From assembly GCF_001435315.1 (NCBI RefSeq), contig NZ_AZGK01000004.1, positions 1 through 64,000 of the forward strand: 64,000 nt of DNA, written 5' to 3'. Shown here piece by piece: positions 1 to 8,675 of this stretch. How positions within the stretch are numbered: position 1 is the stretch's first letter; each line of letters opens with the position of its first letter. A program made the position numbers and the translations under genes. The notes below the pieces were generated by a model. It did not search any database, was not told the DNA's origin, and worked only from the letters and a program-made list of their open reading frames with translations. The DNA is from Lentilactobacillus parabuchneri DSM 5707 = NBRC 107865. GTDB lineage: Bacteria > Bacillota > Bacilli > Lactobacillales > Lactobacillaceae.

Positions 1-222
1 AAAATCATAGATCTTGGACAGCTTCTTAGAAGCATGGACTTTCACTTGCTGGGCAGTGGCTTCGGTTCCTTCACGGCCGCCGAATTGGCCAATGACATGC
101 CGGCACTGTTAAAAATGATCACCGACGGTAAAATCTCAGTCCCCGTGACCACCTATCCGTTAAGCCAAATTGCCGAAAAATGGCATGAATCCGGCGACAA
201 TCGCTTGGTCTTTTTGCCCTAA
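1..222 (+). CDS. Zinc-type alcohol dehydrogenase/quinone reductase (MDR family), C-terminal fragment
   Basis: The reading frame is open from the window edge to the TAA at 220-222, so only about 73 C-terminal residues are visible. The tail (KISVPVTTYPLSQIAEKWHE, then DNRLVFLP) resembles the last helix and strand of medium-chain dehydrogenase/reductase enzymes, where a 'G(R)LVF' strand closes the nucleotide-binding fold. These enzymes reduce quinones or enals, or oxidise alcohols, with NAD(P)H in the cytosol. No catalytic residue is visible, so the subfamily cannot be given. A strong hairpin terminator follows directly. The first in-frame ATG at 34 is internal. Confidence 0.6.
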   Translation, partial: KIIDLGQLLRSMDFHLLGSGFGSFTAAELANDMPALLKMITDGKISVPVTTYPLSQIAEKWHESGDNRLVFLP

Positions 223-227
223 ATTAA

Positions 228-270
228 AAGTCCCCTCAGACTGCCAGTGCAGTTTAAGGGGACTTATTTT
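228..270. terminator. Bidirectional terminator between MDR gene and purB
   Basis: AAGTCCCCT at 228-236 pairs with AGGGGACTT at 257-265, with T-rich sequence on the plus side (and A-rich sequence that serves the minus strand). It lies between two converging genes and can stop both. Confidence 0.8.
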
Positions 271-287
271 ATGTTATCGATGGTTGG

Positions 288-1583
288 TTAGTCGAGACCA
301 ACCCGAGCAAAAATCTCGTCTACGTGGCGAATGTGATAATGATAATCAAATGCGTCGTTGATCTGTTCTTCATTCAAGGCATCCGTGATCGGCTTGCTGC
401 CTTCAACCAAATCTCGGAATTGAATCCCTTTGTCCCACGACTGCTTGGTCAATGGTTGAACAAGGTCATACGCCTGCTCACGGGTCATTCCTGAATCAAT
501 TAATTTGAGCATCACTCGTTGACTGTAAATCAAGCCATAAGTGAGTCCCATGTTACTTTTCATCCGTTCTGGGAAGACAGTTAACCGTTCGACAATATTT
601 GAAAAACGATGCAGCATGTAATCCAACAATGTCAATGTATCTGGAATAATAATCCGTTCGGCAGATGAATGGGAAATGTCGCGTTCATGCCACAAAGCGA
701 CATCTTCGTAAGCAGTGACCATATGGCCGCGAACAACCCTAGCCAACCCGCAGATATTTTCCGAACCAATTGGATTCTTTTTATGCGGCATTGCGGAAGA
801 TCCTTTTTGACCTGCATCAAAATGTTCTTCAACTTCATGAATTTCGGAGCGTTGCAATCCACGGATTTCAGTCGCAAATTCTTCCAAACTCGTTGCGATC
901 AGTGCCAAAGTTGAAATGTAGTCGGCATGCAGATCACGTGGCAAAATTTGGCTGGTAATCTCCTGTGCTCTTAGGCCAAGTGAATCGCAGACGTACTGTT
1001 CAACAAATGGTGGCACGTTGGCATAGGTTCCAACCGCACCGGAGATTTGACCGGCTTCCAATTCTTTTGAAGCCCGTTCAAAACGCCGCTTGTTTCGGTT
1101 CATTTCAGAATACCAACGGGCCAGCTTCAACCCAAAAGTGGTTGGCTCGGCCTGAACACCATGGGTCCGGCCAATCATGACCGTATCCTTGTACTTCTTA
1201 GCTTGTGTTGCAATCACATCAATGAAGTGATCGATATCTTTTCGAATAATTTCGTTGGCCTGCTTGATTCGAACTCCCCAAGCAGTGTCAACAACGTCGG
1301 TACTGGTAACACCATAGTGCACCCATTTCTTTTCCGGACCCAGTGACTTGGAAACATCCCGGGTAAAGGCCACGATGTCGTGATGCGTCACGGCTTCAAT
1401 CTCCGCAATCCCATCCACGTCAAACTTGGCGTTCTTCTTAATCTTCTCAACGTCCTCGGCTGGAATCTTGCCCAGCTTGGACCATGCCTCATCAATGGCA
1501 ATTTCAACTTTAAGCCATGCGGCATATTGATTTTGGAGTGACCAAATATTACTCATTTCTGGTAAAGAATATCTATCTATCAT
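288..1583 (-). CDS. purB: Adenylosuccinate lyase
   Basis: The 431-residue product is full length for bacterial PurB. It catalyses two fumarate-releasing steps: SAICAR to AICAR, and adenylosuccinate to AMP. The fumarase/ASL superfamily signature [11 protein letters not shown] lies near residue 260 and carries the mobile-loop catalytic serine. The N-terminus ([15 protein letters not shown]) and the '[14 protein letters not shown]' histidine motif near residue 140 are typical. The ATG at 1583 follows AAAGGA at usual spacing. It is divergent from purA, the gene for the preceding AMP-branch step, and the two share a control region with PurR-like boxes. Confidence 0.97.
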   Translation of the reverse strand: MIDRYSLPEMSNIWSLQNQYAAWLKVEIAIDEAWSKLGKIPAEDVEKIKKNAKFDVDGIAEIEAVTHHDIVAFTRDVSKSLGPEKKWVHYGVTSTDVVDTAWGVRIKQANEIIRKDIDHFIDVIATQAKKYKDTVMIGRTHGVQAEPTTFGLKLARWYSEMNRNKRRFERASKELEAGQISGAVGTYANVPPFVEQYVCDSLGLRAQEITSQILPRDLHADYISTLALIATSLEEFATEIRGLQRSEIHEVEEHFDAGQKGSSAMPHKKNPIGSENICGLARVVRGHMVTAYEDVALWHERDISHSSAERIIIPDTLTLLDYMLHRFSNIVERLTVFPERMKSNMGLTYGLIYSQRVMLKLIDSGMTREQAYDLVQPLTKQSWDKGIQFRDLVEGSKPITDALNEEQINDAFDYHYHIRHVDEIFARVGLD

Positions 1584-1616
1584 AACGAGTCCTTTCTACT
1601 AAATAATGACAAGATA

Positions 1617-1645
1617 ATAATACCATATCGTTCACGTTTTGACTA
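1617..1645 (-). promoter_or_regulatory. Candidate purB promoter
   Basis: On the minus strand TAGTCA (1640-1645) and TATTAT (1617-1622) are 17 nt apart, about 35-60 nt upstream of the purB start. The -10 is good and the -35 is weak, which suits an activatable or repressible promoter. Confidence 0.5.
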
Positions 1646-1669
1646 TATTATGAGAAGAATAAATGGATT

Positions 1670-1700
1670 ATGTTCGGATTCGGTTTCAAACTCGAATATT
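1670..1700. promoter_or_regulatory. Candidate PurR box pair between purB and purA
   Basis: TATGTTCGGATTC (11 of 13 against the inverted PurBox consensus AWWGTTCGGWWWT) and AAACTCGAATATT (10 of 13 against AWWWCCGAACWWT) flank a gap such that the TTCG core (1673-1676) and the CGAA core (1693-1696) are 16 nt apart. A 16-17 nt gap between opposed PurBoxes is the known arrangement for Bacillus/Lactococcus-type PurR. The order of the two cores should be checked against known sites. It lies just upstream of both divergent promoters. Confidence 0.45.
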
Positions 1701-1735
1701 AAACGTTTTACTCATTCAAATTATTAACGTTTTGG

Positions 1736-1764
1736 TTGATTAATACATTGCAAGTTGGTATCAT
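1736..1764 (+). promoter_or_regulatory. Candidate purA promoter
   Basis: TTGATT (1736-1741), a 17-nt spacer and TATCAT (1759-1764) precede the purA ribosome binding site. The start at 1812 leaves a leader of about 40 nt. Confidence 0.5.
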
Positions 1765-1811
1765 TAAAAATGCTGGGTAGATTCCTGGCAATAAAATTTA
1801 GAGGTGTTCAT

Positions 1812-3092
1812 ATGTCATCTATTGTGATTGTTGGAAGTCAATGGGGCGACGAAGGGAAAGGTAAGATTACTGATTTCTTCGGCCAAAGCGCTGACATTAT
1901 CACCCGCTATCAAGGCGGAGATAATGCCGGCCACACCATTGTATTTAATGGCAACAGCTACCATTTACAGCTAATTCCTTCCGGTATTTTCGACCAGGAG
2001 AAGTATAGCGTCATTGGTAACGGTGTTGTCGTTAACCCCAAATCCTTGATCAACGAAATGGACAATTTGAAAAAGGATGGAATTAGTACCGATAACTTGA
2101 GAATTTCCAATCGTGCTCAAGTCATTATGCCTTACCACATTCTATTTGATGGTTTGCAGGAACAAAAGAAAGACTCCAAGATTGGCACAACCAATAAAGG
2201 AATCGGCCCTGCATACATGGATAAGTACGAACGAATTGGTATTCGAATTGCTGATCTCATTGACAAGGATATCTTTGAAGAAAAACTTCGAAGCAATCTC
2301 GCAATCAAGAACGAACTGTTGACTAAGATCTACGGTGAAGAACCACTCGAATTTGAACCAATCTTTAATGAATATAATGAATACGCAGACCGCATTCGCC
2401 CTTACGTTGTTGATGCTTCCTACATCATTAACAATGCATTGGATGACAACAAAAACGTTTTGTTTGAAGGCGCTCAGGGTGTCATGCTCGATGTCGACCA
2501 CGGGACTTACCCGTTTGTCACCTCATCGAACCCAAGTGCCGGCGGTGCCGCTATTGGAACCGGCGTGGGTCCTAACCGAATCGACCACGTCATCGGTGTC
2601 TGCAAAGCCTACACTTCCCGTGTTGGTGAAGGCCCCTTCCCAACGGAATTGCATGACGAAATTGGCGACCATATCCGCGAAGTCGGCCATGAGTATGGTG
2701 TTGTAACCAAGCGGCCACGCCGAATCGGCTGGTTCGACAGTGTTGTTCTTCGCCACTCGGCTCGGGTTAGTGGCTACACCCACCTCGCACTCAACTGTTT
2801 AGACATTTTAACAGGAATTAAAACATTAAAAATTTGTGTTGCCTATGAATTGAACGGCAAGAAGATTGACCACTATCCCGCAACTTTAAAAGAGTTGGAT
2901 GCCTGCAAGCCAGTTTATGACGAGCTTCCAGGCTGGGACGAAGATATTACCAAATGCAAGACATTTGATGAATTGCCAACCAACGCTCAGAATTATTTGA
3001 ACCACGTCCAAAAAGCAGTCGGAGTCCCTTACGCAACTTTCTCAGTCGGTCCTGACAGAGAGCAGACGAACGTCGTTGAAAAAGTGTGGTAA
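1812..3092 (+). CDS. purA: Adenylosuccinate synthetase
   Basis: The product joins IMP and aspartate using GTP, giving adenylosuccinate, the first committed step to AMP. The P-loop-like [11 protein letters not shown] lies at the N-terminus. Further family motifs are QGGDNAGHT, the '[11 protein letters not shown]' segment and [13 protein letters not shown] place the start at the ATG at 1812 (426 residues, the normal length) because AGAGGTG lies just upstream and the protein then opens with [12 protein letters not shown]; an in-frame codon at 1755 would add 19 unrelated residues and overlap the promoter. guaC follows after 23 nt and is likely cotranscribed. Confidence 0.97.
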   Translation: MSSIVIVGSQWGDEGKGKITDFFGQSADIITRYQGGDNAGHTIVFNGNSYHLQLIPSGIFDQEKYSVIGNGVVVNPKSLINEMDNLKKDGISTDNLRISNRAQVIMPYHILFDGLQEQKKDSKIGTTNKGIGPAYMDKYERIGIRIADLIDKDIFEEKLRSNLAIKNELLTKIYGEEPLEFEPIFNEYNEYADRIRPYVVDASYIINNALDDNKNVLFEGAQGVMLDVDHGTYPFVTSSNPSAGGAAIGTGVGPNRIDHVIGVCKAYTSRVGEGPFPTELHDEIGDHIREVGHEYGVVTKRPRRIGWFDSVVLRHSARVSGYTHLALNCLDILTGIKTLKICVAYELNGKKIDHYPATLKELDACKPVYDELPGWDEDITKCKTFDELPTNAQNYLNHVQKAVGVPYATFSVGPDREQTNVVEKVW

Positions 3093-3115
3093 TCACCACC
3101 ATCCGGAGGTAAATC

Positions 3116-4087
3116 ATGGAAGTATTTGATTATGAAGACATTCAACTTATCCCTAACAAAAATATCATTAAGAGCCGAAGTGACGCTGACACATCCGTAA
3201 AGTTTGGTCCCAAGACATTCAAGATTCCGGTGGTCCCCGCTAATATGGAAACCGTTATTAATGAAGACTTGGCCATTTGGCTGGCTCAAAATGACTATTT
3301 CTACATCATGCACAGATTCCAACCTGAGAATCGGGAACCATTCATCAAGAAGATGCACTCACTGAACCTTTACGCTTCAATCAGCGTTGGTATCAAACCT
3401 GAAGAATACGAATTCATCGACCAACTAGTTTCTGATGACCAAAAGCCAGAGTACATCACAATTGATGTTGCACATGGCCATTCGGATTATGTTATCCAGA
3501 TGATCCACTACATCAAGGAACAATTGCCAGACAGTTTCCTGATTGCTGGGAATTTGGGAACACCGGAAGCCGTTCGCGAAATTGAAAATGCCGGCGCCGA
3601 TGCAACCAAGATTGGAATCGGCCCAGGTAAAGCATGTATCACTAAGCTGAAGACCGGTTTTGGGACTGGCGGCTGGCAATTGGCTGCTCTTCGTCTCTGC
3701 TCAAAGGCCGCAAGAAAACCAATGATCGCTGACGGTGGTATTCGCTTTAACGGCGATATCGCCAAGTCCGTTCGTTTTGGCGCTTCAATGGTCATGATCG
3801 GTTCATTATTGGCAGGTCATGAAGAAACACCTGGTAACCTAATCAGTATTGATGGCAAGAAATACAAACAATACTGGGGTTCAGCATCTGAACGTCAAAA
3901 GGGTGCCTACCGCAACGTCGAAGGCCGACAAATGTTGGTGCCATACCGTGGCCACATTTCAGATACTTTAAACGAAATGCAACAGGACCTTCAGTCATCG
4001 ATTTCATATGCCGGTGGCCGTAAGTTAAACGATATCACCAAAGTTGATTATGTCATTGTTAAAAATTCAATTATGAATGGTGACTAA
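3116..4087 (+). CDS. guaC: GMP reductase
   Basis: This 323-residue TIM barrel belongs to the IMPDH/GMP reductase family. It lacks the CBS pair of IMP dehydrogenase and matches the length of the Firmicute GuaC type. GuaC converts GMP to IMP with NADPH, returning guanine nucleotides to the branch point used by PurA. The catalytic cysteine is Cys174 in the loop [11 protein letters not shown], followed by the glycine-rich phosphate-binding strand [27 protein letters not shown]-like SD spacing supports the start. It is 23 nt behind purA, so the pair can recycle GMP into AMP. Confidence 0.93.
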   Translation: MEVFDYEDIQLIPNKNIIKSRSDADTSVKFGPKTFKIPVVPANMETVINEDLAIWLAQNDYFYIMHRFQPENREPFIKKMHSLNLYASISVGIKPEEYEFIDQLVSDDQKPEYITIDVAHGHSDYVIQMIHYIKEQLPDSFLIAGNLGTPEAVREIENAGADATKIGIGPGKACITKLKTGFGTGGWQLAALRLCSKAARKPMIADGGIRFNGDIAKSVRFGASMVMIGSLLAGHEETPGNLISIDGKKYKQYWGSASERQKGAYRNVEGRQMLVPYRGHISDTLNEMQQDLQSSISYAGGRKLNDITKVDYVIVKNSIMNGD

Positions 4088-4098
4088 CCTTTCATAGC

Positions 4099-4146
4099 AA
4101 AGCGGTCGGGGCGAAACTAAATGTTTCACTCCGACCGCTTTTTTGC
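4099..4146 (+). terminator. Terminator after purA-guaC
   Basis: The stem AGCGGTCGG...CCGACCGCT with a second stem GAAAC/GTTTC above it is followed by TTTTTT. Its sequence is closely related to the terminator at 25343-25392, including the loop ACTAAAYG. Confidence 0.85.
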
Positions 4147-4243
4147 CCTGAATTGTTTTTCAAACGATATATTTCTTGCCTTTTAAGTATACAAACGTCT
4201 AAACTAAGTATTAAATGATTCATCATGAAGGGACTTGAAGTCA

Positions 4244-4564
4244 ATGAATAACTTGTTTGACGTATTACAAATGGTGCGTTTTAACCATCTATCATTCGAT
4301 TCTTCCCAGGTCGTTATTACAGATGTTGAGGGAAAACCAAACGCAATTTTAACTGATCTGTTCCGAGACGTGGTCAGCAAGGTTAACCTGTTTATCGACC
4401 TTTCAGAGGCGTTTGACGCCGGAGATGTCGTTGCCTCACTCAAAGCCCACACCCCACTTCCTGCCGACGTATTGGACGAGTACGGCAAGATTTTGCGTGA
4501 ACCACTGGTTGGCATTAACTTTGCACCGCAGAAGGGGCAGATGGAGTTGCTGGTGAGAGGCTAA
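4244..4564 (+). CDS. Small hypothetical protein
   Basis: About 106 residues, acidic at the N-terminal half, with no signal peptide, membrane segment or motif I can name. The composition looks like a small soluble alpha/beta protein (DSSQVVITDVEGKPNAILTD...). The ATG at 4244 is the likeliest start; a TTG at 4235 would add three residues but sits too close to the upstream GAAGGG. It stands alone between two terminators, so it has its own transcript. I do not recognise the family. Confidence 0.6.
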   Translation: MNNLFDVLQMVRFNHLSFDSSQVVITDVEGKPNAILTDLFRDVVSKVNLFIDLSEAFDAGDVVASLKAHTPLPADVLDEYGKILREPLVGINFAPQKGQMELLVRG

Positions 4565-4577
4565 TAAAGTATGTAGT

Positions 4578-4608
4578 AAAGGTATTCGCGATTTGCGAAT
4601 ACCTTTTT
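4578..4608 (+). terminator. Terminator after small hypothetical gene
   Basis: AAAGGTATTCGC and GCGAATACCTTT form a 12-bp stem with a short loop, followed by a T run. Confidence 0.85.
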
Positions 4609-4623
4609 TATAACATTTACCGC

Positions 4624-4731
4624 TTAATCAGCGCCGTGAATGATTAACTTCTTATTACCGGTAATATAATATCCGTTCGTTAACTGATAACGAGTCGTCA
4701 AGTTATGCTTCACAAGCCAACGTCTTTTGAT
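4624..4731 (-). pseudogene. C-terminal remnant of a cell-surface protein (DUF5776/SLAP-like repeat)
   Basis: Read on the minus strand, the 35 codons before the TAA at 4624-4626 give a tail containing RYQLTNGYYITGNKKLIIHG. The pattern 'Y-x-L-T-N-G-x-Y-I-T-x-N-K-x' is typical of the last repeat of lactobacillus surface proteins. The frame is blocked by a TGA just upstream, and there is no start codon or ribosome binding site. The upstream edge runs into the terminator of the LysM gene. I infer a deleted surface-protein gene of which only the end survives. Confidence 0.45.
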
Positions 4732-4743
4732 TAATCAAAAAAA

Positions 4744-4775
4744 CAACCCCGACACGGTTATCCGCATCGGGATTG
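4744..4775 (-). terminator. Terminator of the LysM gene
   Basis: On the minus strand CAATCCCGA pairs with TCGGGGTTG and is followed by a run of seven T. Confidence 0.8.
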
Positions 4776-4826
4776 CTTTTACTTTAATGCTTGGAAGCTG
4801 AACAGCTTACTTCGCATTTTGATTCT

Positions 4827-5432
4827 TTAGTTTAATGCCCAGGCACCCATTCCTTGTGACTGGTAAATCCGTGCTGCATCGTTCACTTGTTCGCGCCAGT
4901 CATTACTTGTAGTGTAAAGTGATTGGTACAAACCATGAGCAGTTGAGCTAGGGTTTTGTGCAGTTGGGTTGTTTCTTGATTCACGGTAACTGATGGCCAA
5001 CCAAGTTGATGCTGAAACACCAGTCTTTTGTTCCATCAATTGTGCTGCTTGTTCTGCAACTGAACCGCTAGTAGCCGTTGATGATGTTGTTGATGCTGCT
5101 TGGCTAGTTTGGGTTGAAGCTGCTGAGCTATAACTCTGTGTTTGTTGAGTTGTTGTTGCTTGTGCTGCATGTGCGCTACCCTGAGTAGTTGATGCGCTGT
5201 CTGCTGAAGGAATGGTTAATTGTTGTCCAACAGTAATGACATTGGCATCCTTAAGATTGTTTGCACTCTCGATAGCCTTGACTGAGGAATTGTATTGTTG
5301 TGAGATTCCCCATACGGTGTCGCCTGACTTAACTGTAACTATTGTTGATGCTGATGCATATGCGGATCCTGCGAAGAAAAGACCAATAGCTGCGGCTGAA
5401 GTTGCGAAGATCATAGATAATACTTTTTTCAA
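4827..5432 (-). CDS. Secreted LysM peptidoglycan-binding protein with transglycosylase-like C-terminus
   Basis: The 201-residue precursor has a signal peptide (about residues 1-27, ending AYA-SA), one LysM domain (about 31-74: TVKSGDTVWGIS...NVITVGQQLTIP), a long Ser/Thr/Gln/Ala linker, and a C-terminal domain of about 75 residues (GVSASTWLAISYRESRNNP...). The glutamate in YRES corresponds to the catalytic position of small transglycosylase-like domains seen in aggregation-promoting and resuscitation-type proteins. It should bind and probably trim peptidoglycan outside the cell. It has its own promoter, a leader of about 125 nt and a terminator. A WalR-like box overlaps the promoter. Confidence 0.9.
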   Translation of the reverse strand: MKKVLSMIFATSAAAIGLFFAGSAYASASTIVTVKSGDTVWGISQQYNSSVKAIESANNLKDANVITVGQQLTIPSADSASTTQGSAHAAQATTTQQTQSYSSAASTQTSQAASTTSSTATSGSVAEQAAQLMEQKTGVSASTWLAISYRESRNNPTAQNPSSTAHGLYQSLYTTSNDWREQVNDAARIYQSQGMGAWALN

Positions 5433-5565
5433 AATTACACACTCCTATATCTGTGTTCTGTTTCTAGAATTTTTGTCGACCTCATCAATCAACAATACAT
5501 AGTGTATAGTTACGAAGTTACCATCAAATATCACAGGCATTAAGAAAAACCGTTCGACCGTAACT

Positions 5566-5593
5566 AATGTAATGAGTAAGTAATCTTTGTCAA
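5566..5593 (-). promoter_or_regulatory. Promoter of the LysM gene
   Basis: On the minus strand TTGACA (5588-5593), a 16-nt spacer and TACATT (5566-5571). The implied leader is about 125 nt, long for a simple gene. Confidence 0.5.
5568..5584 (+). promoter_or_regulatory. Candidate WalR (YycF) box
   Basis: TGTAAT-N5-AGTAAT differs from the direct-repeat consensus TGTWAH-N5-TGTWAH at one base. It overlaps the promoter of a wall-hydrolase-type gene, although it reads on the strand opposite the gene. Confidence 0.3.
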
Positions 5594-5640
5594 ATATCCA
5601 ATTGACGATTTGTTAGTAAAACGTTGTTAAACTCGCAATG

Positions 5641-7038
5641 CTAGTCGTTTTCATGCGTTTTCAAATGTTTCAAACCGACCCCGGTAAAGCCACTGAGAAT
5701 TGAAAAAATAGGAGAACTTAAACTAAATATTGCAAATGGCAGGTACTGAATCGTCGGAACTTGAAGTGTATTCGAAGCAAATACCCCGGCAACCCCCCAT
5801 GGAATCAGATAATTAATCACGGTCCCGCCATCTTCAAGCGCCCGGCTTAATGCAACCGGGGCCAAGCCAGCCTTTTCAAAGGTTGATTTGAACGCATTTC
5901 CTGGCAGAATTACGGATAGGTATTGCTCGCCGACAAATAAGTTGACACCAATCCCACTTAATATAACCGCAGAAATCAGCGAACCATTTGACTGTAATTT
6001 TCTGGACAACGGCCCCATTACGGCATCAATCACACCAAACTTCATTAAGAGGCCACCCAGCGCCAGAGCCGAAATAATCAGGGCAATCGTTGCCATCATA
6101 CTGGAAATCCCCCCGCGTGTCAGAAGATTATCAACGGCCTTATTTCCGGTATGAGAAACAAATCCGTTTGTCAAAATGTTGATGACTGATTGAATTTTTG
6201 TCCGCGGATTCTCGATATAAATCATCCCCACCGCGACCAGAATATTAATAAACAGTGTCGGAATCGCCGGGATTTTTCGCCATGCACAGACAAACATCAA
6301 GACAATAGGAAGAAACGCCCACAGCGAAATGCTGAAGTGACTGGTCAAAATAGTCACCGTATGGTCGATTGAAGTCGTGTTCAGCTTAGCGTTTGATCGG
6401 CCAATGATGAAAAAGACAATCAGTGACGTGAAAAATGCCGGAATTGTCGACCACATCAAGTTGCGAATGTGACTGAATAAATCTGCCCCAACCACAGCAG
6501 ACGCCAAATTCGTCGAGTCTGATAAAGGCGACGTTTTATCGCCAAAGATGGCACCTGAAATAACCGCTCCTGCGATCATTGCGGGATTAACCCCCATCGT
6601 CAGTCCCATTCCCAAAAAGGCAATTCCAATCGTTGAGATAACCGTAAAGGCACTGCCAATCGCCGTTCCAACAATTGTGCAGACAAGAAAGACCGATGGC
6701 AAAAACCACTCCGCACTAATTAGATGAAATCCGTAAACCATCAGTGACGGAATCACACCGGCGGCAATCCAAGAACTGATCAACGCCCCAATCAAAATGA
6801 AGATAAACATTGGAATAATGCCCGTAGAGATCCCATCAATAATACCTTGATTAACTGAATCCCAGGAAAATCGGCGAACCTTGGCCCAGGCAATCAGCAA
6901 TAAAATGACAAATAAAATTGGAATTTGGGGCGATATTTGCAACTTGATCACACTGAATCCCATAATCAGCAGCATCATTGCCAGGACAATCAGCCCTTCA
7001 GTCAATCCAATTCGTGGTGCTTTGACAACTTGTTTCAT
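5641..7038 (-). CDS. NhaC-family transporter under T-box control (probable amino-acid, possibly tyrosine, transporter)
   Basis: A 465-residue membrane protein with about 11-12 hydrophobic segments. It carries the NhaC-family signature GAIFGDKTSPLSDSTN near residue 170. Annotated members are Na+/H+ antiporters, but the family includes malate/lactate exchangers and proteins proposed to carry tyrosine. The T-box leader directly upstream means expression answers to an uncharged tRNA, which suits an amino-acid transporter better than a pH-homeostasis antiporter. The ATG at 7038 follows AGGAG at 8 nt; upstream in-frame codons lie inside the T-box terminator and are not used. Confidence 0.85.
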   Translation of the reverse strand: MKQVVKAPRIGLTEGLIVLAMMLLIMGFSVIKLQISPQIPILFVILLLIAWAKVRRFSWDSVNQGIIDGISTGIIPMFIFILIGALISSWIAAGVIPSLMVYGFHLISAEWFLPSVFLVCTIVGTAIGSAFTVISTIGIAFLGMGLTMGVNPAMIAGAVISGAIFGDKTSPLSDSTNLASAVVGADLFSHIRNLMWSTIPAFFTSLIVFFIIGRSNAKLNTTSIDHTVTILTSHFSISLWAFLPIVLMFVCAWRKIPAIPTLFINILVAVGMIYIENPRTKIQSVINILTNGFVSHTGNKAVDNLLTRGGISSMMATIALIISALALGGLLMKFGVIDAVMGPLSRKLQSNGSLISAVILSGIGVNLFVGEQYLSVILPGNAFKSTFEKAGLAPVALSRALEDGGTVINYLIPWGVAGVFASNTLQVPTIQYLPFAIFSLSSPIFSILSGFTGVGLKHLKTHEND

Positions 7039-7080
7039 CGTTTTTCTCCTTATATCTAAAAATCCATATTTTTTTGAATT

Positions 7081-7296
7081 AAAAAAGCATCCCTCAGCCC
7101 AATCAAGGACTAAGGGACGCTCGCGCGTGGTACCACCCAACTTAAGCTGCACAACTGCAGCCCACTCACTAGATGATATCGGTTCTAGCTATTATCCGTT
7201 TATTATCCCACCACGGTAGTTCACCAATAAGTCCTGACCGATTCGCATCACCCACCGGCTTTCTGACACCCAGACCTATCCGTTACTTTAATATGG
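7081..7296 (-). promoter_or_regulatory. T-box riboswitch leader (candidate tyrosine specificity)
   Basis: The minus-strand transcript contains the canonical T-box element GGGTGGTACCACGCG (7124-7138). It is followed by a terminator hairpin, AGCGTCCCTTAG pairing with CTGAGGGATGCT (7085-7122), then a T run. An upstream stem I has an AGTAA motif on the 5' side and GGTGAACTACCGTGG on the 3' side. UAC (7216-7218) after GAAC is my candidate specifier, which would mean tRNA-Tyr. CUA, one base earlier, is the alternative. The leader starts right after the GNAT gene at 7313 and ends 43 nt before the transporter start. Confidence 0.9.
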
Positions 7297-7312
7297 AAGT
7301 TTATATATGAAC

Positions 7313-7867
7313 TTAATAATTGGTGCTTCTGACCCCGAAGAATTCTTCAGGATAATAAATCTTACCGCCCTTTTGGAACAGCGCGCCGTCAAATAGCGGC
7401 TTAATCAAATTAGCGTTGAAGTCAACATTGACAGTCGGCAAAATATCGAAGTTGTCAGCAGGGACGTAGTTGTTCTTAAAGAAGAAATCTGAATTGTCAA
7501 TCGCACTAACAGCGCGATAACCGGCCAAACGAGCCCGTGTTTCCAACTCGATAACCATTTCTTGGCCAACTCCGTGATTTCGATACTTGCTCAAAACACC
7601 GATCTCGACAATCGAAACAATCGGAAATTTGTGCGTTGCGGATCGGACCGTTGCCGGCACCATGAGCGCGTGACCAATTACCTGATGATTGTCATCTTTA
7701 GCGACCACTTCAAACTGTGATTGGTAGCCCTCGCCCGATCTGAGCCGGTCGACCATGTCAACTTCGTCTCCGTCGGTGTTGGGACCATCATTCTTATAAC
7801 TGTCTGCGATGATACCCCGTACAGCCGCATAATCTTTGCGATCAATTGTCTCTACTGAAAATTTCAC
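7313..7867 (-). CDS. GNAT-family N-acetyltransferase
   Basis: 184 residues with the GNAT fold. The beta4 strand plus acetyl-CoA pyrophosphate loop is visible as IVSIVEIGVLSKYRNHGVGQEMV (R/Q-x-x-G-x-G/A form, about residues 95-117). It should transfer an acetyl group from acetyl-CoA to an unknown amine; the substrate cannot be told. It is encoded immediately upstream of the T-box leader on the same strand. Confidence 0.85.
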   Translation of the reverse strand: MKFSVETIDRKDYAAVRGIIADSYKNDGPNTDGDEVDMVDRLRSGEGYQSQFEVVAKDDNHQVIGHALMVPATVRSATHKFPIVSIVEIGVLSKYRNHGVGQEMVIELETRARLAGYRAVSAIDNSDFFFKNNYVPADNFDILPTVNVDFNANLIKPLFDGALFQKGGKIYYPEEFFGVRSTNY

Positions 7868-7955
7868 AATTTCATCTCACTATCTATATTTTTCCAACTT
7901 GATATAATATATGGTTAAATAGTATCACAAAATCTACCTGGAAAGTTGGTCGATT

Positions 7956-8345
7956 ATGACAACAAAATCTAAACTAACCATAATTAGCATTTTAACATAT
8001 TGTGCCTTTATTATCTTTGCTTTATTCACAGATGTCCTCTCACCTGCCAAAATCGGCATCACGTGGACGATCTTTTGGTACATCGCTGCCGCTGGAATTA
8101 TCTATTATCTGTGGTTTAAAAATCTCATTTTTCAGCGGGTCATGTATTTCAGCAAAGCTCTCGGACTCACCCAAACGGATTTAGCCAAGATGCTGCCCAA
8201 TTTAAAGCCGAGCCAAGTCGTTCCCGATCCGTCCAAGCCGGCAATTTTGGCGCCGGTCTTCACCTTCCCACTGCAGGGATTGGATATTTTAAATGCCAAA
8301 TTAACGCCGATGGCAAAAGAAAAAGGCATCAAACCATTCCGTTGA
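7956..8345 (+). CDS. Small membrane protein, function unknown
   Basis: 129 residues with two hydrophobic segments (about 8-27 and 34-53) and then a soluble tail of about 70 residues (QRVMYFSKALGLTQTDLAKM...). The tail has a helix that could resemble a DNA- or protein-binding helix, but I see no defined domain. It converges on trxA with only 3 nt between the stop codons. I do not recognise the family. Confidence 0.6.
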   Translation: MTTKSKLTIISILTYCAFIIFALFTDVLSPAKIGITWTIFWYIAAAGIIYYLWFKNLIFQRVMYFSKALGLTQTDLAKMLPNLKPSQVVPDPSKPAILAPVFTFPLQGLDILNAKLTPMAKEKGIKPFR

Positions 8346-8348
8346 TGT

Positions 8349-8675
8349 CTATGCGTTGACTTCGGCAATCTTCGCCTCAAAATACTTTTTTAACTTATCC
8401 TTTGGGTAAACGCCGGTCACTTTTTCCTTGGCCTGCCCGTTTTTGAATACGACTAGGCTGGGAATGCTCAAGACGTGATACTTTTCAGCAATTTCTTGAT
8501 TGCCGTCGACGTTCATCTTTCCAAAGTGAATCTGATCACCATACTCTTTTTCCAAGTCCGCCAATATTGGGTCTAAGATCTTACAAGGACCGCACCACGG
8601 CGCCCAGAAATCGATGATGGTGATTTTATTATCCGTTTCTTCTTCTAAATTCTCAGGTGTGATCTTCGTGCTCAT
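8349..8675 (-). CDS. trxA: Thioredoxin
   Basis: 108 residues with the redox motif WCGPC (Cys28 and Cys31) and the cis-proline segment SIPSLVVFKNG. It reduces protein disulfides in the cytosol using thioredoxin reductase. The ATG at 8675 has GGAGG 7 nt upstream. It lies inside the last codons of the upstream terC, a 23-nt overlap that implies translational coupling. It is the last gene of a four-gene minus-strand run. Confidence 0.95.
   Translation of the reverse strand: MSTKITPENLEEETDNKITIIDFWAPWCGPCKILDPILADLEKEYGDQIHFGKMNVDGNQEIAEKYHVLSIPSLVVFKNGQAKEKVTGVYPKDKLKKYFEAKIAEVNA

Noticed and set aside
2142-2783. Minus-strand open frames of about 119 and 86 codons inside purA
   Set aside because: They lie wholly within a gene with clear family motifs, lack ribosome binding sites and have unnatural composition; they are shadows.
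3116-4087. IMP dehydrogenase
   Set aside because: There is no CBS domain pair and the length of 323 residues fits GMP reductase; it also adjoins purA.
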